From: Cheiracanthium punctorium
Lineage: Eukaryota; Arthropoda; Arachnida; Araneae; Cheiracanthiidae
Direction: 5' to 3'
Length of the DNA: 64,000 bases
NCBI GenBank assembly: GCA_038373885.1
Contig: JAWZYV010001774.1
Location: forward strand, 1,054,001-1,118,000
Below, piece by piece: positions 1 to 11,929 of this stretch. The notes beneath the pieces are model-generated. The model was not told where the DNA came from and made no database searches. It saw nothing but the letters and a program-made list of their open reading frames with translations. The stretch's first letter is position 1; the number at the start of each line of letters is the position of its first letter. Position numbers and translations under genes: made by a program.

Positions 1-753
1 GTTTAATTTTTTATTTAGATTTATAATAATTACAAAAGTTTTATAATAATTACAAACACTTAAAAGTTTTTTGATAGGACTTGATTTTTTTAATCAAATT
101 TACCGAAAAAAATCTGCATTAGAAATGTGTTAGTGAAATATTTATCGGCAATTGCTAATGAAGATTATAACATACTATTCCTCATATTTAAAATAGTAGA
201 ATTTGCTATAATAATTTAAGATTATCGATTAAAATTAAAATTAATAAAAGTACTGTAAAGCAAAGAAACTGTCTAGAGTAATCCTTAAATGAATTTTTAT
301 TATTAATATCAAATCTGTTACTAGCAAGGTTACTTTTTAATTCTTTCTATAATTGCATATAAGAAAAATCACTGTGTTTTTCTCTATAAATTGCTAGGGA
401 CAGAAAATATCTGTGTACTTTTCCTTGCAAATCTAATGGATTTCCCCCCAATAATATTGGCAGGTACATACATGGAGGGCACAAAAATCTGCCATATAAA
501 TAATTATCAAATAGCCAATAAATAAAATTGATTTGTGTATTGTGACTTTGATAATAAGGAAACAAAATAATATTTTGTGTGAATAGATTTAATGTGATAT
601 GGGGGGAGGGAAGGAAATTATTCTCAACTAAAATTTGCCTTTGTTCTGTCTTTAGTTAATAATTATTTTCCTGTGTTTACTTATAACAGTGCATTGATTT
701 TAAAAAAGAAAACAGCTGAAAATTTAAATCCTTGTGTATTTTATTCTGTTCAG
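1..753. other. AT-rich sequence, no exon recognised
   Basis: Very AT-rich DNA with no credible coding exon. It is most simply intron of the cysteine-rich gene whose first visible exon opens at 754 after a polypyrimidine-CAG acceptor. A short G-rich patch lies at 601-612. The short ORFs here have no family signature. Confidence 0.5.
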
Positions 754-850
754 GATGGTCTGAAAACAGTTGCTATAAAAGTTCTGAAATGCAAAGATGT
801 GAAAACAGCTTGTCAAACACTAGAGGTGGTGCTACATATGATGCTTGCAG
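754..850 (+). CDS. Cys-rich gene, visible exon a
   Basis: Acceptor CAG ends at 753 and donor GTAAAT starts at 851. The exon enters with two nucleotides completing a split codon and leaves with two carried over. It encodes three cysteines (C-x8-C-x15-C), the first half of module 1. Confidence 0.75.
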
Positions 851-3800
851 GTAAATATTGGTCATAAACAGTGTGTATTTGTGTGCATTTTCTCAAAACA
901 GTCATTTAAAGAACAATATTCTATTATACTAGCATACTGCATGTGAACTTCATGAACTCTGACATTTTTTTCTGTATAGTATAGTTACATTTTATTTTGG
1001 AATTTTTTTTAAAAGTTTATAAAAAAAAGTTGTTTATGGCTGTATTTTGAAAACAGAAATGTTTATGTACATACTATACTTCAGCATATGGCATGTGAAT
1101 TTCATGAACTACTGCAATTTCTTTTCTATACTATTATAATTATATTTAATATAGAATTGTGTGTTTATAGTAGAATAATTTAAGTTAGTTCTTTGAAAAA
1201 AAAAAAAAAGTATGTCATAAGGCTTTTGAACAAAAGTAATGGAACAAAAATATACAAAATGCTTCTTCACGAGCTACACTGATATGCACTTTTACAAACA
1301 ATGAACGTACAGTTTACAAGTTTCAAAAAATTTTTGTAACACAGAATCACATTGCAAAATTTGCTTAAATGTGTCTATACTGAATAATTTAAATCTATGA
1401 TATGTTTGCTGTTTAAAGAGTTTGTAATACAAATTTTTAAAGAACATCTTTTATTTATTTAATATTAATTTTTCGATTTCCTGACATAATTTTTTTTATT
1501 AATCATGAAAGTCAAATTACTCGTAGTAAAATTAAAGAAGCTTAAAAAATTTGAAACTTTATTCTTCATTATAAAAGTTAAATAAACTTTGTTACATAAA
1601 GTATTATATACATAAATATATATTAAATATCAATATTCTTTTAGGTCATACAATACCTTCCGTGAATGTATGCAGGATGAATTACAAAGACGTTGTACAC
1701 GAGAGGATGAACTGTACCAGGGAGCTTATCTAGCAGACAAAGCTCAGGAATTGTCATGGCAATGTGGAACAGACCATCCAAATAATGGAAGAAATCAGTA
1801 CTTTACAGAAAACAGACGGGACCCGTATGATTCGGGCTATGGTGATAAATATGATAGTCCAAATCATCTGGAAGATGATGGTAATTTAAATTATTACATT
1901 CCGCTATACGTATATACTCACTGATAGCTAAAATAAAATTTAAAAAATCATTAACAGCCAGTAGCTACTATGATCATACGGTAACGTACAAGTACCAGAA
2001 GTTAAAACTTTGTACGAAAGAAGATAAACAAATTCTGAACTATCCTACAAATGGCAGAAAATATTATCCTGTGGATGTCTGCACAACGAATAATTAGATT
2101 GCCTATAATTGTCTGAGAATACTGTTTCCTGGAAGTCTATCAGTGGCATTCTGACAAGTAGTAGATGTCTGCATTGGTAGAATTTTCCTCTATCCAGTCA
2201 ATGTACCATCCTGAGTTTGACAAATTCTAGATGACATTGTGCAATTGTGCTATATGGATAATTGGTAGTCACAATTAAATTCACCAATCTGAAGGAGGCT
2301 GATAGAAAGCATAAAACAGCTAAACAAAAAATATTTGGAATAATTAATAACTTTAAAAATAATTATCTGCATAATGTAGGAATAACAATAATTTTTATTT
2401 TTTCAGATGCAATGTGTTTATCAAGAATTCAAGGTTATAATGACCAGTGTAAAGCAACACTCGATGAAAAAAGGCGAGCAGTTTATATTACAAATGACTA
2501 TGACGATCGACAAAAAATTACCTGTTGGTAAGTAGTATTAGGTGTACTAGAAAATAATATCTTTTATTTTTTAAATTAAACTGAAACAAATAAATTTTAA
2601 GCAAGTTTTTAATGACAAAGCAGTTATGCCTAAAAAATGGATTCATATTATGTTTTAAAGTGAGAATTTCATCGACTGTATTTTTCGTTCTAGAAAGAAT
2701 GGGGTTAAAAGGTAAGGGTGAATTAAAAAATGTCCTAAAACTGAGAATTTTTAAAATATTTAGGAAATGTGCATAGTATTTTGCAGCAAGAATTTTAAGG
2801 ATATATCTTTTTCCCTTTGAGAGTGATATGTGAAAAGAACACTCCCCCCCCATGTTACAAATTTTGAAACATCCTCTCTTAACAAGCATCTACGTTACAA
2901 TCTTCACATGGTAAATGGGCAATGTAAATTGAAAAAAGGATAATAGGGAAAAAAGGTTAATAGGAAAAAAAGACTACACAAAGAAAAAATTTCTCTCATT
3001 AATTTAAAAAAAGTAATATTAAAAAAATTTTTATACGATACCCATACAAAAGAAATTCTCAATTAGGAATGCCCGATACACTAATGATGAATGTACAAAA
3101 TTCGAAAATTATATCCTAAATAGCATCAGAGATATGAAGATAAATATATGATGACTTAAACCACTTTATAATGGCTCTTGAAGGGAAAAAAAATCAATGA
3201 TCATGTTTCAGGGGTCACAGAGAAATTGTGAAAGAAAATAATTTTTTACACTCTAGCAATAAACATTTACATTTAAATTCATGTATAGCCCCTCACCATC
3301 TTTGTTTAAAGATATCTCTGCAACTTTTATAATGAAAGCCCGGAATTATGTACATCACCTCATTAGTGTATGGGGCACATTTTATTAACTGGGAAATTTT
3401 TGTATTGGGGTCATATACAAATTAAAAAATTGTCATATTTATGAAAATTAATGCGAGGAATTTTTTTCTTAATGTAGTCCTTTTTCCTACCTTACTTTAA
3501 ACATTTTTTTCAAACTACATTGCCTATTTATCTCTAATGAATAAAGAATTAAAGTGTATTACCAACTTTCAGGATACACCCTGTATATATGATTTAATGT
3601 CTTGTTTTACAAAAAAGTATGTTAACTTTACTGACACATAAAAATTTTCTTGATTATAATTTTGCGATAATTATGTACATATCAGCAAAGAGTATATTTA
3701 TTAAAAAATATACACAAACTTATGATTTCGTAAACGCCAAAGGTTTAATTTTGATATTCAAAAGTTTAGGCCTAGGTTAGCTTCTATTGTATTTTGTACA

Positions 3801-4930
3801 AAACTACCAGAAAATTAATGGAAAAACAACGTGTATTGTGTGATGTTAATTGGAGGAAAATTACCTAATGATAATGCTGCCACCAATAAACATGCATTGC
3901 AAGAAATTTGTACAAAATATTAGTCAAAACTGAGTTTTGAGGTTTTTAATTAATTTTTCCCATAGAAGGACCATTTAATTGATTTTATTCGTATTTATGG
4001 GAAATAAACTTATTAACTTTCTCTTAATTTTTAATTGTGCCCTTAGTCAAGGAAAGTGAGGGACTTTCATAAAAGAATTTCTCTGCTAGGGTTTCTATAG
4101 ATTTCACAGCTTTTGCTTCCCTGACATTTCTCATGCTCTTCCCTAACTTTATCTAGCATGCTTTCCCGTATTTTGCACTTCTATTTTTAACATTACATCC
4201 TTTAATTAATAATTTTTTATATATTTTGCCCCCTTTTTTTTTTACAAATAATAATAATAAAATTAATATATACAAGAATCTTATTTGACATCACTGGATT
4301 CTAACAAAAACCATGTTTGATAATAATTAAGGATAAAATTAAGAATATTTCAACTGAACAAGATATGTTAATAAAGGGCACATTTTAAAATTGTTTATAA
4401 GGTTAAATGAGAAAATGAAAATAAAACAATTTCTATACTTAGGTTCAAACAGCAAATATTTTCTTGATTTTACCGCAAAATTCAATTTTTCTTGCATTTC
4501 CCTGACCTTTCTTCAATTTCTGCTAATTTCCCTGACTTTTTTCCCAAATCCCTGACTTTCCCTAACCAAAACTCATTTCCCTGACTTCCCAGGTCTGTAG
4601 AAACCCTGTATGAACACTGCTTGCATTTACTTTTTACACAAAATTGCAACCTGCAGTATATTTTCCAGTCATACTTAATTTTTAATTTGTTCCAGCTCTG
4701 CACGACAATATCGCTCTTGCTTGTACGACGCCACACGGCGTGTCTGCCAGTCTGATCGAAGCCGCGTGGTTGATTCTTTGATGGGACGGTACACATACGA
4801 GTTGAGTTCAGAAAACTGCCGGAAGATTTATGACAGTGACTGCGACAGTGGCAATCGTTATCACATCTCAATCGTAGTCCTTTTATTTTCAGTCATATTG
4901 TCCATGCTTGTTGTCCACAGATTGCATTAG
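754..4930 (+). CDS. cysteine-rich, probably GPI-anchored extracellular protein (3' part of gene)
   Basis: Four exons join cleanly: 754-850, 1645-1880, 2407-2527 and 4696-4930, all with GT/AG borders. They give 228 residues plus a stop; the 5' part lies outside the window. The frame of the first exon starts at 756 (beginning WSENSC), not in the longer overlapping frame, because only this one keeps phase with the next exon. The protein is rich in regularly spaced cysteines and has no enzyme motif I recognise. The last ~20 residues are hydrophobic (around SIVVLLFSVILSMLVV) with a short basic end, as in GPI-anchor signals or a C-terminal membrane segment. The Cys modules fit an extracellular role. 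The protein is two copies of one module: each copy holds C-x8-C-x8-C followed by an ELS..C motif, and introns cut both copies at the same place and phase. Function is unknown. The family could be a secreted arthropod Cys-rich protein, but I cannot name it. Confidence 0.8.
1645..1880 (+). CDS. Cys-rich gene, visible exon b
   Basis: Acceptor TTAG ends at 1644 and donor GTAATT starts at 1881. It starts with one nucleotide of a split codon and leaves one. It encodes the rest of module 1 (FREC, QRRC, ELSWQC), then an acidic, Asn/Asp/Tyr-rich linker. Confidence 0.8.
2407..2527 (+). CDS. Cys-rich gene, visible exon c
   Basis: Acceptor TTTCAG ends at 2406 and donor GTAAGT starts at 2528. Entry and exit phases equal those of exon a. 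It encodes the first half of module 2 and ends in a Cys-Cys pair split by the intron. Confidence 0.8.
4086..4608. mobile_element. hAT-like non-autonomous element, degraded
   Basis: The left end CTAGGGTTTCTATAG and right end CTGTAGAAACCCTG are imperfect inverted repeats. Inside lie several copies of a 'TCCCTGACTTT' motif. It sits in the last intron of the Cys-rich gene. No clear 8-bp duplication is seen, so the hAT assignment rests on the ends alone. Confidence 0.45.
4696..4930 (+). CDS. Cys-rich gene, last coding exon
   Basis: Acceptor TCCAG ends at 4695; the stop codon TAG is at 4928-4930. It encodes the second half of module 2 (YRSC, RRVC, ELSSENC) and the hydrophobic C-terminal tail. Entry phase equals that of exon b. 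Confidence 0.8.
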
Positions 4931-5262
4931 GAGAAAGGACTCCTAAAAAAGTTGTTATGCTGCTTGTAAAAAGTACATATTTTGGTGTTCATTTCTGTTA
5001 AGTTACAGTTTTCTGTGTGAGATATGCATTTAAAACAACACAGCTAAATACATAATAGTTTAAAAAGTCTTGATTTCAAGTGTGATTTAATGATTATGCA
5101 CAGAAGGTATTAAAATGCAGTTGTATGTTTCAGAAATTTGGTAACTCACGTAAGTTTACTATAGAATGTACATAGTACAGCTGCTCATAAAGAAATGTTC
5201 TGAATTTTTTGAGGTTCTGAGAATTTGCTTTTTTCCTACTTTATTATTGCATACACAGTTTC

Positions 5263-5295
<33 letters not shown>

Positions 5296-6534
5296 AAGAT
5301 TTGATGGCAACAGAAATTGAAGACTTAAAAAAATTGCCTGCATTGGTATGAATATATTGTGAGCATGATATATATATTTTAATTATTAAGTACTTAACTA
5401 ATTCAAAAATAATAATTAATGTCTTTTTATTTGCTTCATTCATGTGTATCTCGAATGAAAACATTTTTCATAATTTTAATTAACATTTATAATTCACTGC
5501 CTAATTCTTTCAGAAATATTATTGCCTAATATTTCTGGAGAATATAAAATGAAAAAATTTACTTTTCTTCATGTACATTTGATCATGGTGAAAGAAACTG
5601 TCAAATCAGGAAACATTCCATTGTAGAAAATACATAGCAATAATTTTGAATATAGAAATCACTAGTTTTTAAAACATTTTCATTTTTGTTGAGTTGTCAT
5701 TTCAATTTTTTTTTTTCTGCAGACAAGGTGTTATTATTATTTTTTTCTCAAGACATGATTTTCAATATAAAGCCTGAATGGTATAATTTATAATCCTGTA
5801 CCACTGCACAAGACACAATTCAATGATTTTTTTTTTTTTTTTTTTTGTGAGTGATTCTACTTTTTCATGTTTAAAATATGACAGTTAGAAGGTTTTATTC
5901 TCATATATCTATGTTAAAAAAGGGAGTTTAGGAAATTTCCTTTCTTTTTAGCTATAGAAAGTTCTCAGTTTCTCCAAAACAAATTCCAAGGACTTGAGAA
6001 AAATTTTAAGGGCCTCGTTTAATATAAACTTAAATGGTACATTTTTTCTAAACTGCTCTTCAAGTATGAGTCATTCATAAATACTGCAAAGCTTATTTCA
6101 CAAATATGAATATTTCCTAATATACTGAATCTTATATTTAAATTAATTTTTTAAATGAAGTGGAAATGTGGTTAAACAAAATTTTCCATACCAAATGATG
6201 TTCCTTTTTAATAACTTTTATCTTTTATTGCTGGAGGTAAATTTTTAAGACTAGGTACTCTACCTAAGAATTTTTATCATGTCATTAGAAGTTTATGTAC
6301 TTTCTGGTTTGGAAAAAGAAAAATCTGTCTAATGGTTCCTTTGTGATGATTTACAAAAGTAAGCAATAGCTTGCAAGAATGTATATTAATAGAATGGCAA
6401 TGCCTATCTAGTTACTTTTAGAAAGTTTTTTTTTTTTTTTTTAATTTTGTTTTTTAAAAAGCAAAGGCAGTAGAACATTTCCTGATCATATGGGTACTCA
6501 GGGTAGATTAGTCCTCCCCTATCCACAGGAAATA
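4931..6534. other. 3' UTR and downstream DNA, no other feature
   Basis: AT-rich sequence after the Cys-rich stop codon. It contains a 25-A run near 5266-5290 and T runs near 5700 and 5828. No coding exon or confident polyadenylation site could be fixed; much of it may be 3' UTR. Confidence 0.4.
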
Positions 6535-7191
6535 TTGGGTTTCTACAGGTACTCAACTTTTTTATTTTGCTGACTTCTATGCTACATATCCCTGACTTTT
6601 AATCTGACATTTTGTAGACACCTTATTTTTATTTTATATGTATACCCCATTTTATTTGAAACTTTCACATTTTACAATTTTGACAGTGTATATGAAAAAT
6701 GCCCTTAAAAATTACTGATAATTTAAAAGACACAGTAAATAATGAAATACTTGAATAGATATTTAAATGAATAACCTGATATGAAGAATGTGCAGTACAT
6801 TTATCTCCAGTTTGTTTACTTAGTAAAAAACTCAGTTTTTGTGCTGCTGTCAATCAAACAGTTTGGAGTTTTGGTCAGTTTTCTCCAGATGTAATGTGAA
6901 TATGCATTAGAACCTCTTAGAAAGTCCTCCGACAAAAGAACCCCAGATCGCCCAAGTGTAGCGTTGTCTTATCGACACAAACAAAAACTCAGTTAGCCAA
7001 TTGGCTGAACAATGCAATGTACTTTATAATTACTGGATCTATTTTTCACACTTAATATTCTATGTTTTATGAAACATAAAGCATACTATATAGGTTCTCA
7101 TGTTAGTCTACATGGATTTTATCCAATTGAATTTTACTATTTCTTTGAGCAAAATTCATTTTCCTGACTTTCCAGGTCTGTAGAAACTCAG
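6535..7191. mobile_element. second copy of the 4086-4608 type hAT-like element
   Basis: The left end contains GGGTTTCTACAGG and the right end TCTGTAGAAACTCAG, the same inverted ends as the 4086-4608 element. The 'TCCCTGACTTT' motif is again internal. An embedded stretch at about 6868-6990 resembles repeats at 46500-46590 and 48285-48380. Boundaries are approximate. Confidence 0.45.
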
Positions 7192-8444
7192 AAATGCTAT
7201 TTGTCTGTATGAGATATGGTGATCTTCAAGGTCCTAAAATGAAACTTAAGGACTTTCAACACTTTCCAAGTTGGAACCATGTTATTTATTAGTGTTTCAA
7301 AGTATACTTTGAAAGTAATTAAAACTGTTTGTATTGAAAATATTTATAGAATGGTAGGCATAATTCATCTCACAAAATTTATTTTTTTATGAACATGTGA
7401 TTTAAATGTACCACACTGCCTTAAAAAAGTTTTCAGTAATTGCAGTAACCCTGAAGTGTAAATAATTAAACAGCTATCAATTTATGATGAATCGAACTTT
7501 GTAAATGTCACATGCACAATCCTATTGAATTGTCCTTTTATAAATTCACAGGTGCCATTATTTGTTATGATTGTTCTATTATGTATAATATATATTAATC
7601 TACAGCAAGCTGTTCTTTTAAAAATTAATAATCAATTAAAATCAAAGTTTTTTTTTGTTTGTTTTTTGAAATTTATTTCATTTGGATAACCCATTTGTAT
7701 GTGCTTTTTTAGATAATTACAGTGTGTAATTCAAGTATATCTTTCAGTTTGTTTATTCTTTTTCAGTTCTAAAGATTTTTAATAATTTTATTTTTGTACA
7801 TTTTATTTGGAGTTGAAAAGGTTCAAAATAATCTGTAATGGTTAAAGGTCTATGATGAAACAAATATTTAATGATTGTAGTTCTTGTATGTCATTGTTTT
7901 GTGAAATTTTCATGACACATTTTATGCTCATGTTTTGTAAATAAGATAAAGTATGTAGAATTTATGTTAAAATATTGTTTTTCATCTGTATTTTATATCA
8001 AAATATTTTTAAAAAGTTGATTTATATTTAAAAAATGTATTTGTATTACAGCATTTATGTACAGTATGTCATTTTTTACTCTCTAAATATTAATCTATAT
8101 TAAAATGGCTTTTATTAGATATATTCTCCCAAATATGAAAAAAAAAAAAAAAAACCTTTCTTGACTATTTTTCACTTTTATTAAATTTATTATTACCATA
8201 CCAACTATATTTAAGTGTATATATATATTCAAGGCTAAAGATCTTTTTTGTTAATGTTAACTTCAGAATCTATTCAATCTTTTAAGCTTGAATTTACAGG
8301 ATTATTCTGGCAGTATGTGAATGTGTGATACAATGAACATGCCACAACAAAAATATTATATTAAGCTGTTATCATCTGCAAACAGAATATGGTATTTCTA
8401 GTTCCTCTTGATTACATGAGTAAAGGACTTGGAATGTATGTGTA
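7192..8444. other. AT-rich intergenic DNA, nothing recognised
   Basis: Homopolymer runs and short AT repeats only. No coding exon, RNA gene or element ends could be supported. Confidence 0.4.
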
Positions 8445-9843
8445 CAGGGCTGTCACTCTAATATTTATTTGAAATATTTGCTTAAGTAGTCCTCAAAGTC
8501 AAAATTAGTAGCAAAAATAGTTGCATAATACAATGAGTTTAGTAGCAAAATAGTTGCATATAAAGTTAAAAATATCACTCTTCTCAACATTTAAAAGAAT
8601 CACAAGTAACTAAACATTTAATATTATATTTATTATGCCTTTTATTACAAGAGAAAAAAATATCATGGATTAAACTTAATTTAAGTGAAGCTATAAAAAT
8701 ATAAAATCGATTCAAAGTGTCACACAATTTGAGGCTTTTTTGAAACAAAATCAAGTATACTAATTTCTTTTTTTATTAATAATATTATTTAGTTTAATCT
8801 GGTGTTCTCTTCCTAAGCATCTTTTTGGAGTTTCTCGGTACAATTCGGATCCTCACCAGAAGAAGGGATTTCTGAATATTGGCACCTGTCAGAAACTGTT
8901 AGCTACTGCTAAGGGGAAGATTTTTGGAACCACAAATTTAGCTTGCATGCTCACTGCATATCTTCAGTGATATGGCCTGACTTGGGGTATGTGCCCTGGG
9001 GAAATAAGCCAAAAAATTGAGTTTAGAGCAATGTATAGGGGTTCAAAACTTGGCCCATCTATATATAGAGGTGTAACACTTGAAAAGTGCCTTGGGCACA
9101 AAATTGTTATAGTCAGATCCTGTCTCTATGTGCTACATTCAACAGACAATAGGCAGAAAAACAATCAAGAATATAAAAGCAGAAGTAGCAGTGACCAGAG
9201 GGTAAGAATATTATGAGAATACCAAAACTTATTCTTTCAGCACAAAGCATAGGCAGCTGGTGCACCAAAATCTATGAGAGTCAAAGGATATCTGGTTCGG
9301 CAAGGAGAGGGTAAAGCTATTTTTTTGGTAAAATTAGGCTATTTTACTGGATTTTTATGTCATTACTGATTAAATGACCTTCTCTAATTATTGATTAAAT
9401 GAAGTTCAGAGGCAAACTCTCCTAGTTCGTGCTCCTTTTCTACTCTCGGTGTGTGTATTAGATTTCCCTCCATCATGTTTTGATATATCATTACTTTTGA
9501 ACTTTGAAGGGTGGGAGAGCAAGTCCTCTTTACTTTTGGAAGTGAAGAGGCAGTCACACTCCTCCTCTAGCATGAGCCACCTATAACCCAAAGTATGCTC
9601 AATGTATGGGAGTGTAAGAGAGTCTTTAGAATATAGTTAGCTGAACTACATTGGTCAAATGTTTAAATTGGTATTTCCAGGGCATATGGTAACATCTCTT
9701 GGAAAATTCTGAAAATAGTCGCCAATTTATGAAATAGTTGCAGACATTGGAAATAGTCTTTTAAGCCACTTTTGGCTTTAAAAAATTGCCATAGTTGCCT
9801 AAAGCCAAAAATAGTAGCATTTTAGTAGCAAGTGGCAGCCGTG
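8445..9843. mobile_element. hAT-like element with 'GTAGCAAAAATAGTTGC' subterminal repeats
   Basis: The left end CAGGGCTGTCACT and the right end, whose reverse complement is CACGGCTGCCACT, form terminal inverted repeats. Both ends carry nearby AGTAGCA / TAGTTGC motifs. The flanks are TG/TA-rich, so the 8-bp duplication is ambiguous. No transposase remains; a SINE-like segment (8830-8975) lies inside. Confidence 0.5.
8830..8975. repeat. SINE-body-like dispersed repeat, copy 1
   Basis: The segment matches 46018-46170 over its length: both read TTYSGGATC..CAGAAG, then TCTGAATA-TGG-ACC and a GCATGC/TGCACAGTG region. The 46-kb copy carries a tRNA-like head on the minus strand; this copy does not show one. 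Confidence 0.5.
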
Positions 9844-9849
9844 TGTGTA

Positions 9850-10745
9850 TTTTATACCACTAGTTGATTTCTGGTAATATGAGATTCCGCTAATCAAAAT
9901 TAATAAGATTTGCCAGAATAAACTTGTTACATCCTTCATTAAATTTTTGTTATGTTTTGATGTATTTGCTATAGGAAAAAGATTAAAAAATAGAATTGCA
10001 ATAATACAGTCAAAAGGTAAAATATTATTCAACTATTAATGAGTATGTGTCATCTTTCATGATCTGTCTTCATTTTTTATATTCATTAGAATTGTTTAGA
10101 TGAACAAAACATCTAAATACCATAATAAATGACAAAAGTATTTAGTATTGTTCTAACATTTTACTTCAAAAATTTGAAAATAAATAAATAAATAGAAGAA
10201 TGATGCATGTATTATATTGTTGTCAGCTTCAATTTATACAAGTATGTAATTTAAACATTAGCACTTTAAAATGCATTTTAATATTTCCCACCACAATTCA
10301 GGATTTTATTTATTTAGAGAATAAATACTGTCTTTTAGAACAATTAAGTAATTTAATTTTATGTTCACAGTTTTATTTCTTTGTTTTTATAAGTTGGTAT
10401 CTTTTACAATATTTCATAACATTCTTAATGCACCACAGTGAAAATAGCACCCAAGATTTAATGATTTTGAAATCAATTAATAGGAGAAATTAAAATTTGA
10501 TCTACCTTTTGTATGATGGAAACATTAATTTGTAGTTACTATACATACCAAATATTAAAAAAATAAAAATAAAATAAAATTTATCAGGCTGTGAGAAAAT
10601 ATTTTTGATGGTTTGAATCAGACTCTTGAGAACCCACTTTTATGTCTCTGTGTATGTATTTAAGTGCTTTAATAATGTTATTAAAAAAGAATGCAGAAAA
10701 TTAAACAAGGAATTCACAAATTTAAGAAAAAACATAATTCCTCTG
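9850..10745. other. AT-rich intergenic DNA, nothing recognised
   Basis: No exon, RNA gene or element termini supported. Short ORFs on both strands are low-complexity. Confidence 0.4.
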
Positions 10746-10829
10746 AAGCAGGGCCGGATTGGATTGCTGAAACATCCCGGGCGATTCGACCAGACTGGCC
10801 CCCCAACATAAGAAACGCATCTATGATAT

Positions 10830-11224
10830 TGTAGGGGGGGGGGAGATGCACAAATTCAGTTGAACTCTTATACTAATGATAACGTTTTATGATGATTAAG
10901 ATATTCTGTACGTCCAATCACTCGACTAAAGTGCAGAAGCTCACTTACAACGTCACTCGCTTATAGCGTTCTGAATGGTCTGTTCCCTTCAATGACGTTA
11001 AAATTGAGTTCAACTGCCTGTGGCATTAATCAAGAAAAATTATTTAACACCCAATATATTTTATTGAAGTTTTTTTAGAAATGATTTAAAGACAACTTTT
11101 AAAATAATTTAATTCGATGATTCAGTAACATTTCTCTACTTAAAAACATTTCACTCTAATTTTTATCTTTAGGAGGGGGAGGCTTCAGACCCTTTAGCCC
11201 CCTCCATGGATGTGCCTACGCCTA
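10830..11224. mobile_element. partial hAT-like MITE, reverse orientation of the 23350-23759 family
   Basis: The right end (CTTCAGACC..TAGCCCCCTCCATGG..GCCTACGCCT) is the reverse complement of the left end of the element at 23350-23759. The left part shares its oligo-G tract. The left terminus is degraded and no target duplication could be fixed. Confidence 0.45.
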
Positions 11225-11416
11225 TAACATACCTCATAAGGATGAGAATGGAACAAAATAATACTGAGTTTCCAAAACAACAATTTTTAATTTGTTGCAT
11301 AAAGTTTAATTCATATAATAAAGGAATGATATAAGAGTATATATATTTATAAAAATATATAGCAAGTAAGCCAAAGGCGGTCGTAGTTCAATTATGGGTA
11401 TTAGGTGATTATAATA

Positions 11417-11862
11417 CAGTCAAACCTCATTGGTACATCACTCCCGAAGCGAAGTTTATATTAAATGGAGAAATTCTGAATGTTCATATAATAAGTTACA
11501 TTATAATTTAAATAAATGAGTAGAATAAGAATTTAAATTAATAAAATGGATGACAAATTAAGGAAATTATAAGATGGTACGTAGTACTTATAATTTAACT
11601 GTACAACCTGTTCTATTTAATCTGTCAATGTACGGAAGTCGAAACAAAGAAGAGTCCTAAAATTTGTGGATAAGGCAGCAATCTTCGTAAGGAAAAATGC
11701 TGAGTCCTGCTCAACAAAAGTTAATTAGTTTTGGTAGATAGCGATGCAATAAGCGGAGAACAGTATGTGAAAAACGTACTAAAAAGGTTGGGAATTTTGA
11801 AAGATGGTGTATTATGCGGAGCGATGTCTTAATACAGGTGACTTACTAACGAGGTTTGATTG
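11417..11862. mobile_element. TA-flanked MITE (pogo/Tigger-like ends)
   Basis: Inverted ends CAGTCAAACCTCATT and, on the other side, the reverse complement CAATCAAACCTCGTT. TA dinucleotides lie directly outside both (11415-11416, 11863-11864), as expected for Tc1/mariner/pogo elements. No transposase is present. Confidence 0.7.
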
Positions 11863-11929
11863 TATTCTGGTTAGGTGAACATGGATTTTTTTTCTTTCTC
11901 TTGTAACCAGGGCTGGGCGATTTGTCCAC

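Noticed and set aside
673..867. Open frame reading through the first exon region
   Set aside because: It is out of phase with the next exon. The frame starting at 756 splices cleanly and gives the cysteine pattern.
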